The notes beneath the pieces were generated by a model. The model saw nothing but the letters and a program-made list of their open reading frames with translations. It was not told the DNA's origin and did no database searches. A program made the translations under genes and the position numbers. This document shows positions 43,484-52,786 of a DNA stretch of 64,000 nucleotides, piece by piece. Location: positions 744,001-808,000 of the forward strand of contig QKEL01000009.1 in assembly GCA_003252395.1 (NCBI GenBank), read 5' to 3'. Source of the DNA: Spirochaetales bacterium (lineage in GTDB: Bacteria > Spirochaetota > Spirochaetia > Treponematales > Treponemataceae). Position 1 is the stretch's first letter. Each line of letters begins with the position of its first letter.

Positions 43484-44656
43484 TTATAGGTCCATTATAT
43501 GGGTTGTAATGGGCGGGAAGCCGTTGAACTCCACGCTGGCGTAACTGGAGGTGTACGCGCCGGTGGAGAGCCAGTACAGGCGGTCGCCGATTTTAAGGTC
43601 GAGCGGGAGCTTGTATTTGGCGTCTTCGTACATGATGTCCATGCTGTCGCAGGTGGGGCCCGCGAGGATTACCTCGCCGTATTTCGCCTTGGGGTGGTCT
43701 TCGGCGGTGACGACGGGGTATTTGATGGACTCGCCGAGGGTTTCGATGAGGCCGTTGAACTTTCCCGTGTCGCAGTAGACCCAGCGGTACAAGGCGGTGT
43801 TGTTTTTGCGGGAGATGAGGACGACCTCGGTAACGAGGACGCCGGAATCGCCCACCAGGGAGCGGCCCGGCTCGAGGACGATTTCGGGCATTTCGTCGCC
43901 GAAGTCTTCCCGGAGGTAGCGGGTAATTTCGGAAGCGTACTCGGAAAGGTCGTTGGTGGCCTGCACGTAGTTCGCCGGAAAGCCGCCGCCCATGTTGATC
44001 ATCTGGAGGCGGATGCCTTCTTCCTCTTCCAGGCTGGTCATGAGGTACTTGGTTTTGGCGATGGCGTCGTTCCATTGGCCGATGTCGCGCTGTTGGCTTC
44101 CGACGTGGAAGGAGATGCCCCAGGGATTGAGCCCGTGGTCGCGGGCCTGAACGAGAAGATCGTATGCCATGTCGGGGTGGCAGCCGAATTTCCGCGAGAG
44201 CGGCCAGTCGGCGGTGACGGAGTTTTCCACGAGGATGCGCACGTAGACCCGCGAGCCGGGGGCTTCCCGGGCGATGTTCTTGAGGTCTTCCTTGCTGTCC
44301 GTGGCGAACATGCGAATGCCCTTTTCGTAGAAGTAGGCGATGTCTTTCGATTTTTTTATGGTATTCCCGTAACTGATGCGCTCGGGCGTTACGCCGAGTT
44401 CCAGTACCTTGTCGAGTTCGTAGCGCGAGGCGATGTCGAAATTCGAGCCAAGCTCGTTCAGGAGGGTTATTACTTGCGGGTGGGGGTTAGCCTTGACCGC
44501 ATAGTATATCTGGGCGAAGGGGAAGGAATTCTGCAGCTTGATGTAGTTCTTCTTGATGGTCCGCAGATTGATTACCACGCAGGGCGTTTCGAGTTTTTCC
44601 GAAAACTCGAGAAAACGGTGCCATTCGGCATCTCCGACAAAATCTTCTCTGTTCAA
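43484..44656 (-). CDS. Fold-type III PLP-dependent ornithine (or lysine/ornithine) decarboxylase
   Basis: 390 residues. Alanine-racemase-fold decarboxylase: IYYAVKANPHPQVITLL with the PLP Lys near residue 54, FDIASRYELDKVLELGV, ISYGNTIKKSKDI, FGCHP, ISFHVGSQQRD, INMGGGFPANY, VLEPGRSLVGDSG and the active-site Cys in GPTCDSMD. Product would be putrescine or cadaverine; residues that separate ODC from LODC were not resolved. The start is TTG 44656: an AAGGAGG site is found upstream but 14 nt away, unusually far, and no ATG or GTG fits the frame before a stop codon. Confidence 0.92.
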   Translation of the reverse strand: MNREDFVGDAEWHRFLEFSEKLETPCVVINLRTIKKNYIKLQNSFPFAQIYYAVKANPHPQVITLLNELGSNFDIASRYELDKVLELGVTPERISYGNTIKKSKDIAYFYEKGIRMFATDSKEDLKNIAREAPGSRVYVRILVENSVTADWPLSRKFGCHPDMAYDLLVQARDHGLNPWGISFHVGSQQRDIGQWNDAIAKTKYLMTSLEEEEGIRLQMINMGGGFPANYVQATNDLSEYASEITRYLREDFGDEMPEIVLEPGRSLVGDSGVLVTEVVLISRKNNTALYRWVYCDTGKFNGLIETLGESIKYPVVTAEDHPKAKYGEVILAGPTCDSMDIMYEDAKYKLPLDLKIGDRLYWLSTGAYTSSYASVEFNGFPPITTHIMDL

Positions 44657-44707
44657 TTCGTTTTATTGCACCTCCTTCAGTGCTGTGTTTGACGCGATTT
44701 TTTGCAA

Positions 44708-44713
44708 TATAAT
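44708..44713 (+). promoter_or_regulatory. Candidate -10 box of the AEC transporter gene
   Basis: TATAAT lies 40 bp before the start codon at 44753. It is part of the 13-mer GCAATATAATGCC (44704-44716), which also occurs at the + strand promoter candidate at 17961-17973. A TTGACG lies upstream but with a 13-bp spacer, which is too short for a standard -35, so the -35 is uncertain. Confidence 0.4.
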
Positions 44714-44752
44714 GCCGGCTCCCCGTTGTGTCAATCAAGCGAAAGGCTGATA

Positions 44753-45682
44753 ATGCCGTTCATGCGGGTATTTTATCAAGTTTTTTCGCTCTTTCTGATT
44801 ATGGGCGCCGGCTGGGCCTTCGCGCGGAAGGGATACCTAGAAAAAGAGGCGACCCGGGGCATATCGAACCTCATTTTAAAGCTGACCCTTCCCTGCCTGA
44901 TCGTGGGGTCGCTCCAAAAGCCGTTCTCGCTGGATTTGCTTTCCGTGTCGCTTACTACCCTGGCCGTGGCGACTGTCTTTTACCTCGCGATTATGCTCTT
45001 GTCCGTGCTCGCGGTGCGGGCCATGCGGACGCCCCCGCGGCAGCGGGGCGCGCTTGCCTTCTCGCTTACCTTTTCGAACTGCGCCTTTATCGGGTTTCCC
45101 GTGGTTTCGTCCATTTTGGGCGAGGACGCGCTTTTTATCACCTCTATCCATAACGTTTTGTTCAATATTCTCGCCTTTTCCGCCGGCGTGATTATGATGC
45201 AGGGGCCGTCGGGGACGGTTACGCGGAAAAGAGTGCCCCTTTCGCGCATTTTCAACGTTAACGTGATCGCGACCCTGGTCGGGTTCGCCCTGTTCCTGGG
45301 CTCCGTTACCGTTCCTCCCCTGCTTTTGGTGCCCCTGACGGCCTTGGGCTCGCTTACCACGCCCCTTGCCATGATCGTGACGGGGGCAATGCTGGCGCGC
45401 ACGCCGATGCGGGCGGCCTTCGGCGACTGGCGCATTTTCGCGACCGCAGCGCTTCGATTGGCCGGCTGGCCCCTTCTGGCCGCGCTCGCCCTGCGCGCAG
45501 CGGGAGTGTCCGGCCAGCTGGGGGCAATCACGATCATCGTGGCGGGAATGCCCGCGGCGTCAAATACGGGAATTATCGCGGAGGTTTACGGCGGGGATAC
45601 GGAGACCGCTTCTTCCTCGGTATTCCTTTCCACGCTTTTTTCGGTGGTTTCCATACCCGTTCTCGCGTTTTTACTCGCGTAG
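44753..45682 (+). CDS. AEC (auxin efflux carrier)-family transporter
   Basis: 309 residues from ATG 44753. Ten hydrophobic helices in two groups of five. N-terminal VFSLFLIMGAGWAFARKGYLEKEATRGISNLILKLTLPCLI is typical of the family, as is SNCAFIGFPVVSSILGEDALF and the late MPAASNTGIIAEVYGGDTETASSSVFLSTLFS. Bacterial members export or exchange malate and other organic acids, or aspartate/alanine. It is divergent from the decarboxylase and precedes a peptidase gene by about 27 bp, so it may head a three-gene + strand operon. Substrate unknown. Confidence 0.88.
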   Translation: MPFMRVFYQVFSLFLIMGAGWAFARKGYLEKEATRGISNLILKLTLPCLIVGSLQKPFSLDLLSVSLTTLAVATVFYLAIMLLSVLAVRAMRTPPRQRGALAFSLTFSNCAFIGFPVVSSILGEDALFITSIHNVLFNILAFSAGVIMMQGPSGTVTRKRVPLSRIFNVNVIATLVGFALFLGSVTVPPLLLVPLTALGSLTTPLAMIVTGAMLARTPMRAAFGDWRIFATAALRLAGWPLLAALALRAAGVSGQLGAITIIVAGMPAASNTGIIAEVYGGDTETASSSVFLSTLFSVVSIPVLAFLLA

Positions 45683-45709
45683 CCCCGCTTTCGGTGATAA
45701 AATCCATGC

Positions 45710-47089
45710 ATGGAAAATTTCGCAGAAGAGGCGCTTGAGCGCTTTCGCGGCGCGCTCCGCATAGAGACGGTATGGCCCGACAGTACGGATAGCGACGGCA
45801 AGGCCGTTACGGCGGCCCAGGAACGGTTAAGCGCGTTTCAATCGTATTTGGTTTCGGCCTTTCCCGAATTTCACGCGGCGACGGAACGGCACGCGTTCGG
45901 CCCCTTCGGCGTGGCCTACCGCTGGCCCGCCGGCCGCGGCTCGCGAGCGGATACGCCCCTCCCCGTTTTGCTGATCGCGCATTACGACGTGGTTCCCGCC
46001 GAGGCCGCGCATTGGTCGGTTCCCCCCTTTTCCGCGGAAACCGTTAACGGCGAGGTGTACGCGCGCGGGGCCCTGGATACGAAAAACACGCTCATGGCCT
46101 GCCTGGAGGCGGCCAATCGGCTGTGCGCCGAAGGGTTCGCCCCGGCGCGGGACGTTTGGTTTGCCTTCGGTGGCGACGAGGAGCGCTCGGGGCTCAACGG
46201 GGCCAAGGCGATGGCGGACTGGTTTCAAACGCGGGGAATCCGCTTCGATTGGCTCTTGGACGAGGGCGGCATCGTGGCGAAGAACGGATTTCCCGGGGTT
46301 AAAGAGAGCCTCGCCTTGGTCGGAATAGAGGAAAAGGGCTTTTTGGACCTGGTCCTTACGGTGAAACAGGAGCCGGGGCATTCATCGCGGCCCCCGAACA
46401 CGCAGGCCGTCGCCGTTCTCGCGAAGGCCCTGGTACGGGTTTCGAGAAAACCGTTCCCGTTTTCGCTCATTCCTTCCGTGGAGGGCTTTTTCCGGCGCCT
46501 CGGAGAGCTCAGTTCCGGTCCGCAGGGCTTCGCGCTCCGCCATGCCCGGCAGCTCGGCCCGCTTTTTTTCAGAATCGCCGGAGCGTCTCCGTTAGTTCTC
46601 TCCTTTTTCCGCACCACCTGCGCCATGACCCAGCTTTTCGGAAGCGAGGCGGACAATATCCTACCCTCGGAGGCCTCGGCGGTTTTAAACCTGCGGCTGC
46701 TCCCCGGCTGGGACGTAGCGCGGGCGACCGAATGGGTGCGCAAGGCGGTGAAGGACCCCCGCGTGGAGGTCGCGGTGAACCCGCGCCGAAGCGCGAACGA
46801 TCCCGTGGCGGCGCCCGGCGGCGCCGAGCGCGGAGAGGGCCCCGGTTGGGAGGAAATGCGAACGGCCATAGGGACCGCCTTTCCGCACGCGGTGACCGTT
46901 CCCTATCTGGTGACCGCCACCACCGATTCCCGCCACTACGCGCCCCTGTGCCGCGGCGTGTACCGATTCGCCCCGGCGGAACTGACCGCCGAGGAAGTCG
47001 GCCTGATTCACGGACACGACGAACGGATTTCCGCCGACAATTACCTGAAGGGCATCGCTTTTTACCGCGCGCTCATGGGCGCGCTATAA
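45710..47089 (+). CDS. M20-family metallopeptidase (carboxypeptidase/dipeptidase)
   Basis: 459 residues. Zinc ligands and catalytic residues are seen: LLIAHYDVVPAEAAHW (His and Asp), GALDTKNTLMACL (bridging Asp in GxxDxK), GGDEERSGLNGA (the Glu-Glu pair), LLDEGG, and the closing GHDERISADNYLKGIAFYR. The lid domain carries QEPGHSSRPP. It resembles the PM20D1-like carboxypeptidase subgroup rather than PepV or DapE. No signal peptide, so it is cytoplasmic. The next gene, 18 bp on, is a YfcC-type transporter, suggesting uptake and cleavage of an acyl-amino acid or dipeptide. Confidence 0.9.
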   Translation: MENFAEEALERFRGALRIETVWPDSTDSDGKAVTAAQERLSAFQSYLVSAFPEFHAATERHAFGPFGVAYRWPAGRGSRADTPLPVLLIAHYDVVPAEAAHWSVPPFSAETVNGEVYARGALDTKNTLMACLEAANRLCAEGFAPARDVWFAFGGDEERSGLNGAKAMADWFQTRGIRFDWLLDEGGIVAKNGFPGVKESLALVGIEEKGFLDLVLTVKQEPGHSSRPPNTQAVAVLAKALVRVSRKPFPFSLIPSVEGFFRRLGELSSGPQGFALRHARQLGPLFFRIAGASPLVLSFFRTTCAMTQLFGSEADNILPSEASAVLNLRLLPGWDVARATEWVRKAVKDPRVEVAVNPRRSANDPVAAPGGAERGEGPGWEEMRTAIGTAFPHAVTVPYLVTATTDSRHYAPLCRGVYRFAPAELTAEEVGLIHGHDERISADNYLKGIAFYRALMGAL

Positions 47090-47107
47090 ACCGGGAGGAT
47101 TGCATAC

Positions 47108-48601
47108 ATGGCAACGGATACGCAGCAAGGCGGAAGCAGCGCGATAAAGATCGGCAAGAAGGCGTTTATCACGAGCGCCCTCATCATTCTCGCCTTGATT
47201 CTCTTTTCGGGGATTCTTACCAAGGTACTGCCCGCGGGAAGCTACGATCGCGTTATCGCGGACGGGCGGACCGTGGTGGTGGACGGAAGCTACCGCGCCA
47301 TTCCCCGCCCCGACTATCCCGTATGGCGGTGGCTGACCGCTCCCGCGGAGATTCTCTTCGCCCCGGGAAATATCGCCTTGGTAACCATCATGATCTTCCT
47401 GATTTTCGTGGGGGGCTCCATCGCGATTCTCGAGAGCGCGGGCGTTATGGAAGAGCTGGTCCGCGTTCTGGTAGCCCGGTTCGGCTCGCGAAAGTACCTG
47501 TTGCTCGCCCTGATGATCCTCTTTTTCATGGCGATATCGTCGTTTATCGGGGTGTACGAGGGCATGGTGCCCATGATTATCTTTATCGTGCCGTTGGCGA
47601 TATCGCTCGGCTGGGATTCCCTGACCGGGCTCGGGATAAGCCTCTTGCCCCTGGCCTTCGGTTTCGCCTCGTCGGTAACCAACCCCTTTACCGTGGCGGT
47701 TGCCCAGCGAATCGCGGACTTGCCGCTGTTTTCCGGCTCCTGGTTTCGGGTTATCTTCTTTATTGCGGTGTACGCCCTGGTAACCGCCTTCGTGACCAGC
47801 CACGCCAAAAAGGTGGAGAAAAACCCCGAATCGTCGCCCACGTTCGAGGAAGACTCGCGGATCAGGGAGCGGCTTTCGGGGAACGCCTTCCTGCCGGGCA
47901 ACGGGCCCGCCGGCGATGAAACCGCGGAAAGCTCCAAACTCAGGACCCGGGCCCTCGTGTGGTTCGCCGGCTGCGTCGGCGTGGCAATGGTCGCGGTCCT
48001 TTCCACCGCCCGGCTTCCCGGGCTTTCCGACCTCGCCTTTCCGGTCTTGGCGCTGCTTTTCCTGATCGGGGGAATCGGCGGGGGCATTATCGCGCGGCTG
48101 GGAGCCGCGTCTATCGGCAAGGCCTTCGCGCGCGGCGCGGCGAATCTCGCTCCCGGAATCATGCTGATCCTGATGGCCTATAGCGTAAAGCACGTGATCG
48201 TGGCCGGCGGCATTATGGACACCATACTGTACGGGGCGGCGCGGATCATCAGCGGCGCGCGGCCCATGGCGGCGGCGTTCCTGGTATACGGCTCGACCCT
48301 CGTCATGAATTTCTTCATCGGGTCGGCGAGCGCGAAAGCCTTCCTCATGATGCCCCTGCTCTCGCCCCTGGCCGATCTCGTGGGCATTACCCGCCAGACC
48401 GCCGTGCTCGCCTTCGACTTTGGCGACGGCTTTTCGAATATGTTCTTCCCGACCAACGCGCTCCTCTTGATCGCCCTTTCCTTTACGTGCGTGAGTTACC
48501 CGCGCTGGGTAGCCTGGACGTGGAAACTGCAAATCGGGGCGCTCGCCGTGACCTCCGCCTTTCTCGCCGTCGCGGTGGCCATCGGCTTCGGTCCGTTCTA
48601 G
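47108..48601 (+). CDS. YfcC-family (C4-dicarboxylate anaerobic carrier superfamily) transporter
   Basis: 497 residues with about twelve hydrophobic segments. N-terminal KIGKKAFITSALIILALILFSGILTKVLPAGSYDR and the PGNIALVTIMIFLIFVGGSIAILESAGVMEEL region follow the YfcC pattern; SFIGVYEGMVPMIIFIVPLAISLGWD and FASSVTNPFTVAVAQRIADLPLFSG are conserved elements. A hydrophilic loop of about 50 residues (229-280) divides the halves. Members move amino acids, dipeptides or dicarboxylates; the M20 peptidase just upstream points to a peptide or acylated amino acid. The stop overlaps the convergent HAD gene by 4 bp. Confidence 0.87.
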   Translation: MATDTQQGGSSAIKIGKKAFITSALIILALILFSGILTKVLPAGSYDRVIADGRTVVVDGSYRAIPRPDYPVWRWLTAPAEILFAPGNIALVTIMIFLIFVGGSIAILESAGVMEELVRVLVARFGSRKYLLLALMILFFMAISSFIGVYEGMVPMIIFIVPLAISLGWDSLTGLGISLLPLAFGFASSVTNPFTVAVAQRIADLPLFSGSWFRVIFFIAVYALVTAFVTSHAKKVEKNPESSPTFEEDSRIRERLSGNAFLPGNGPAGDETAESSKLRTRALVWFAGCVGVAMVAVLSTARLPGLSDLAFPVLALLFLIGGIGGGIIARLGAASIGKAFARGAANLAPGIMLILMAYSVKHVIVAGGIMDTILYGAARIISGARPMAAAFLVYGSTLVMNFFIGSASAKAFLMMPLLSPLADLVGITRQTAVLAFDFGDGFSNMFFPTNALLLIALSFTCVSYPRWVAWTWKLQIGALAVTSAFLAVAVAIGFGPF

Positions 48602-49230
48602 GCGCGCAGGGATTCGGCGCAGGCCGTTTCCCAGTCCCGCTTCGCGCCCGCGAGATCGGTAAAAAGGAACGCCTTTATGCCGAGCGCGCGTGCGGCGGAA
48701 ACGTTCCGCTCCAGGTCGTCGAAAAAGACGATCTCTTCCGGGGCGCACCCCAGCCGCTCGATCAGCACGCGGTAAATCGCCGGCTCGGGCTTGATCGCGC
48801 CCACGTGGCAGGAAAAGACGGGAACGTCGGCCTTGCCGAAAAGCTCGACCGAGGAGCCGGCGATTTCGAGAAAATCGTGGGGCATGTTGGAGAGAATGCC
48901 GAGGAGATAGCCGGCCGCCTGCAGCTTGAGGGCCCATTCCGTAACGCCCGCGTTCACGCGGGTCCAGGAGCCGATATCCTCGATAAGGAGTTCTCCGGCG
49001 AGCCGATCGAGCTCCGCTTCGCTTCCCGGCGCGTTCGCGTCGGCGAGGACCCTGCGGTACATTTCCCTGCCGCCGATCGTCCCTGCGTCGAATTCGTCGC
49101 GGTACTTCCAGCACGCGAGCCGGAAATAGGCGACGGGAAGGCCGGAGAGGGCCGCCATTCGCCCGTATACCGTTTCGTCGTGGGGCTCGCTTATCACGTT
49201 CCCGAAGTCTAATGCCAATGCCTTAATCAT
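48598..49230 (-). CDS. HAD-superfamily hydrolase (subfamily IA, YihX-like)
   Basis: 210 residues. Motif I LALDFGNVISEP (nucleophile Asp8; the position two residues on is Gly-Asn rather than Asp, as in the YihX-like DxGNV type), motif II LLGILSNMPH (Ser), motif III Lys in HVGAIKPEPAIY and motif IV IVFFDDLERNVSAARALGIKAFLF. A helical cap lies between motifs I and II. Substrate probably a small phosphorylated metabolite such as a sugar phosphate. It follows mfd on the - strand with the mfd stop 18 bp upstream of its start region. Confidence 0.88.
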   Translation of the reverse strand: MIKALALDFGNVISEPHDETVYGRMAALSGLPVAYFRLACWKYRDEFDAGTIGGREMYRRVLADANAPGSEAELDRLAGELLIEDIGSWTRVNAGVTEWALKLQAAGYLLGILSNMPHDFLEIAGSSVELFGKADVPVFSCHVGAIKPEPAIYRVLIERLGCAPEEIVFFDDLERNVSAARALGIKAFLFTDLAGAKRDWETACAESLRA

Positions 49231-49248
49231 CGTTTACCGTACCTCATA

Positions 49249-52200
49249 TTAGCCCGCGGCGAGCTGTTCAAGCTTCTCGCGGATAAACTCGCTTTTTTCC
49301 TGCAGCCCGATCTTGCCGGTCTCCAGAATAAGGATGTTCGCGTGATGGGGGTCGAGCTTCACGCGGCCGGCGGATTCCTTCATCATGCGCAAGAGCCGTT
49401 CCACCGAAACCTTCGAGACCTTCGAGAATTCCACCCGAACGTGCCCGGCGCGCTCCTTCAGGCTCGAGATGGAGAGCCTGCGGCAGATAATGCGGATTTC
49501 CGCCAGGGAAAGGAGGCTTCGCACCTCGTCGGGCACGGGACCGAAGCGGTCGACCAACTCGGAGTATACGCGGTCGAGTTCGTCCTGCGTAGAGATGGAG
49601 GCGACCTTTTTGTAGATTTCCATCTTGGTTTGGGCAACGGGCACGTAGGAATCGGGAATGAAGCCCGAGTACTCGAGCTCGAGAAGGGCCTCCGACTCTT
49701 CCGTGAAATCCGCGTCGCGAAGCTTCCGTACCGCCTCCTCAAGAAGCTTAAGGTAGAGGTCAAAGCCGACGGAGTAGATGTCGCCCGATTGCTCGGCGCC
49801 CAAAAGGTTGCCCGCCCCGCGAATCTCCATGTCTTTCATGGCGATCTTGAAGCCCGAGCCCAGTTCGGTAAAGTCCGAGATGACCTGGAGGCGTTTCATG
49901 GCGATTTCCGAAAGCGCCCGCCCCTCGGGGTAGAAAAGGTAGGCGAAGGCCTTTCGGTCCGATCGGCCCACGCGGCCCCGCAGCTGGTAGAGCTGCGAAA
50001 CGCCGTACATGTTCGCGCGGTCTATGACGATCGTGTTCACGTTGGGAATGTCGATACCGTTCTCGATAATGGTGGTGGCGATGAGGATATGGAAGCCGCC
50101 GAGCTTGAAGCGCCTGAATATGTCTTCCAGCTCATGGGGGCTCATCTGGCCGTGCGCGGTGTCCACGAGCATTTCAGGAACCAGTTTCTCTACGTTTATC
50201 CGGGTTTCCTCGAGGGTTTCCACGCGGTTATGCAGGTAGAAAACCTGCCCGCCCCGCTCCACTTCCCGCCTGATCGCGGCGGCCACCCGGTCGGGATTGT
50301 ATTCGGCGATGACCGTCTCGATGGGATGCCGGTTTTGGGGCGGCGTGGTCAGGAGGCTCATGTCGCGGATTTTCAGGAGCGACATGTGGAGGGTCCGGGG
50401 AATGGGGGTGGCCGAGAGGGCGAGAGAATCGATATTCGTCCGCATCTCCTTGAGCCGTTCCTTGTCCTTTACCCCGAAGCGCTGTTCCTCGTCCACGATC
50501 ATGAGGCCGAGGTCCTTGAACTTCACGTCTTTCTGGATGATGCGGTGGGTGCCCACGAGCACGTCGATTTCCCCGGCGGCGACCCGCGCGAGGGTTTTCT
50601 TTTGGTCCGCGGGGCCGATAAAGCGCGATAACTGCGCGATTCTCACGGGAAATTTGGAAAAGCGCTCCACGCAGGAATCGAAATGCTGTTCCGCGAGGAT
50701 GGTGGTCGGCGCGAGGAAGGCGACCTGCTTTCCCCCCATGACCGCCTTGAAGGCCGCGCGCATGGCAACTTCGGTCTTGCCGTAACCCACGTCGCCGCAC
50801 ACGAGCCGATCCATGGGCACGGGCTTTTCCATGTCCGCCTTAATCTCGGCGATTACCGTAATCTGGTCCTCGGTTTCCTCGTAGGGAAAGGCCGCCTCGA
50901 AGGCGGTCTGCCATTCGCCGTCGCGGGGGAACGGGAAGCCCTGGGCGGCCTTGCGCCGCGAATAGAGGTCGATCAGCCGGTTGGCGATGTCCTCCACCGA
51001 TTTTTTAACCTTGTTCTTGCGGTTTTCCCAGGATTTTGAGCCCAATCGGTCAAGCCGCGGCGCGTCGCCCTCGTTTCCGATATACCGCTGGACGAGGTTT
51101 ACCTGCTCTATGGGAATGAAAACCGTTTCCTCGTCCGCGTACTCGAGCTTCACGTAGTCGCGCTCGTTGCCCAGGGCGCGCACCCGGTCGATTCCCTTGA
51201 ATAGGCCAATGCCGTAATTGACGTGCACCACGTAGTCGCCGGGATTGAGCTCGACGAATGTGTCGAGCACGGCGCTTTTCGCGTGCTTGACCGATTTCGG
51301 CACGTGGCGGCGCCGGCCGAAAATCTCGTTCTCCTCTATGACGATGAGCTTCAGTTCGGGAACCCCGAAACCCGACGAGAGGTCCAACGGGAGGATGCTT
51401 ACGTCTATGCCCTTGAGAATCTCGCCGATCCTGAGCGCCTGGTTCTCGCTTTCCGCGAAAACGCAAACGGTCCAGCCGTTGTTCGCCAGGTTCGCCAATT
51501 CCTCTTTCAGGTAAACGATATTGCCGAAAAAGCTTCTCGGCGGGTCGCAGGCGATCTTAATGCGGGATTCGGCGAGCGCGTCGTCGCCGTGAATGGTACG
51601 GAAAAGGAGCCGCCGCTCATGGCGCGAGGCCAGATCGCGAAAGTTGAAAAGGACGCGCTGCGGCTCCGGAACCTCCGCGAGCAGGGGGTTTCGTGTCTCT
51701 TCCTCCGAGGAAGAGCGGGCCTTGCGGTACAGGCCCAGGTATTCGCGCTCCAGGCTTTCCTGTGCGTTAACCTGGCGGTCCCAGTCAAAAAAGAGGACGG
51801 GAACGTCGCCTTCCGCGCCGAGGTAATCGAGAATCGAAGAGGGCCGCTCGAAGGCCACGGGATAGAAGAGCTCTTCCCCCTCCACGGAGCCGTGGAGCCG
51901 TAAATGGTCTATAAGCGGCCGCGCGCCGGTCGTGAATTCGGGGAGGCCCGAGAGGCGCTTCGAGAGCGCGTCGATTCGTTCCGCGTCCCAAATAACTTCC
52001 CGCGCGGGATACAGCGCGAGGCTGGACAGGGTCTCCGAGGAAGCTTGGCTGCCGGGATCGAAGCTTTTTATCTGCTCGATGGTATCAAACTCGAACACCA
52101 CGCGATGCGCCTCGGTTTCCCCGGCCATGAACACGTCGAGAACCTCGCCGCGAAGGGCGAATTCGCCGCGAACGGTTACCCGGGGAACGCGCGTGTAGCC

Positions 52201-52728
52201 GAAGGCGGAAAGGCGTTCCGCGAGCGCGGAGGGATCGATCGAGTCGCCCTTTTTTAGTACGGTTACCAGGGACGCAAAGTATTCCGGGGGCGGGACGGGG
52301 GTCAAAAACGCGCGTTGGGTCATGACCAGTATGGGCGGGGCTTCCACCGACGGGGCATGGTTCGCGCCCGCCATACCGGCGGTCAAATTGGCCAACACCG
52401 CCGCCCGCTCCCCGAATACCGGCGCGTTTTGCGCGGCCGGACGATACGCCATGGTCCCCCACCAGGGCAAGGTCTCGAAACTCAGGCCGGTAAGGTCAAG
52501 GTCCGCGGCGAGGCTTTCTATCTCCTTCTCCGTCGGAACGACGATTACCAGGCGGCCGGAAAGGGATTGCGCGAATTCGGCGAGGAAAAACGCATGAAGA
52601 CCGCCCTGAACGCCCTCTATTTCCATGGGCCAGGAATCGGTTTTTAAACGCGAAATAACGCCGGACATGGCGGGCCACCGGCGTATGGTTTGTTTGAGGA
52701 TATCGACGTTCATCATACTGAAGGGCAT
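49249..52728 (-). CDS. mfd: Transcription-repair coupling factor
   Basis: About 1,159 residues from ATG 52728; ATGs at 52716 and 52713 (MMNVDILKQ) are equally possible and none has a good ribosome binding site, while the open frame to 52893 lacks homology. Mfd removes stalled RNA polymerase and recruits UvrA. Seen in order: UvrB-like N-terminal domains (VVPTEKEIESLAADL, TLPWWGTMAYRP), the RNA polymerase-interacting domain (LNPGDYVVHVNYGIGLFKGIDRV), the translocase with Walker A CGDVGYGKTEVAMRAA, DEEQRFGVKDKE, SATPIPRTLHMSL, ENGIDIPNVNTIVIDRA and QLRGRVGRSDRKAFAYL, and the TRCF C-terminal domain. Confidence 0.96.
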   Translation of the reverse strand: MPFSMMNVDILKQTIRRWPAMSGVISRLKTDSWPMEIEGVQGGLHAFFLAEFAQSLSGRLVIVVPTEKEIESLAADLDLTGLSFETLPWWGTMAYRPAAQNAPVFGERAAVLANLTAGMAGANHAPSVEAPPILVMTQRAFLTPVPPPEYFASLVTVLKKGDSIDPSALAERLSAFGYTRVPRVTVRGEFALRGEVLDVFMAGETEAHRVVFEFDTIEQIKSFDPGSQASSETLSSLALYPAREVIWDAERIDALSKRLSGLPEFTTGARPLIDHLRLHGSVEGEELFYPVAFERPSSILDYLGAEGDVPVLFFDWDRQVNAQESLEREYLGLYRKARSSSEEETRNPLLAEVPEPQRVLFNFRDLASRHERRLLFRTIHGDDALAESRIKIACDPPRSFFGNIVYLKEELANLANNGWTVCVFAESENQALRIGEILKGIDVSILPLDLSSGFGVPELKLIVIEENEIFGRRRHVPKSVKHAKSAVLDTFVELNPGDYVVHVNYGIGLFKGIDRVRALGNERDYVKLEYADEETVFIPIEQVNLVQRYIGNEGDAPRLDRLGSKSWENRKNKVKKSVEDIANRLIDLYSRRKAAQGFPFPRDGEWQTAFEAAFPYEETEDQITVIAEIKADMEKPVPMDRLVCGDVGYGKTEVAMRAAFKAVMGGKQVAFLAPTTILAEQHFDSCVERFSKFPVRIAQLSRFIGPADQKKTLARVAAGEIDVLVGTHRIIQKDVKFKDLGLMIVDEEQRFGVKDKERLKEMRTNIDSLALSATPIPRTLHMSLLKIRDMSLLTTPPQNRHPIETVIAEYNPDRVAAAIRREVERGGQVFYLHNRVETLEETRINVEKLVPEMLVDTAHGQMSPHELEDIFRRFKLGGFHILIATTIIENGIDIPNVNTIVIDRANMYGVSQLYQLRGRVGRSDRKAFAYLFYPEGRALSEIAMKRLQVISDFTELGSGFKIAMKDMEIRGAGNLLGAEQSGDIYSVGFDLYLKLLEEAVRKLRDADFTEESEALLELEYSGFIPDSYVPVAQTKMEIYKKVASISTQDELDRVYSELVDRFGPVPDEVRSLLSLAEIRIICRRLSISSLKERAGHVRVEFSKVSKVSVERLLRMMKESAGRVKLDPHHANILILETGKIGLQEKSEFIREKLEQLAAG

Positions 52729-52786
52729 ATTATCATTTATGTAACCGCCATAAAAGGCCGATAGATTGAAAAAGGGAGATTTTTTC

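Noticed and set aside
47084-49114. 676-codon open frame on the - strand opposite the YfcC-type gene
   Set aside because: Composition-driven antisense frame: Arg/Gly/His-rich translation and no homology, while the + strand gene has clear membrane motifs.
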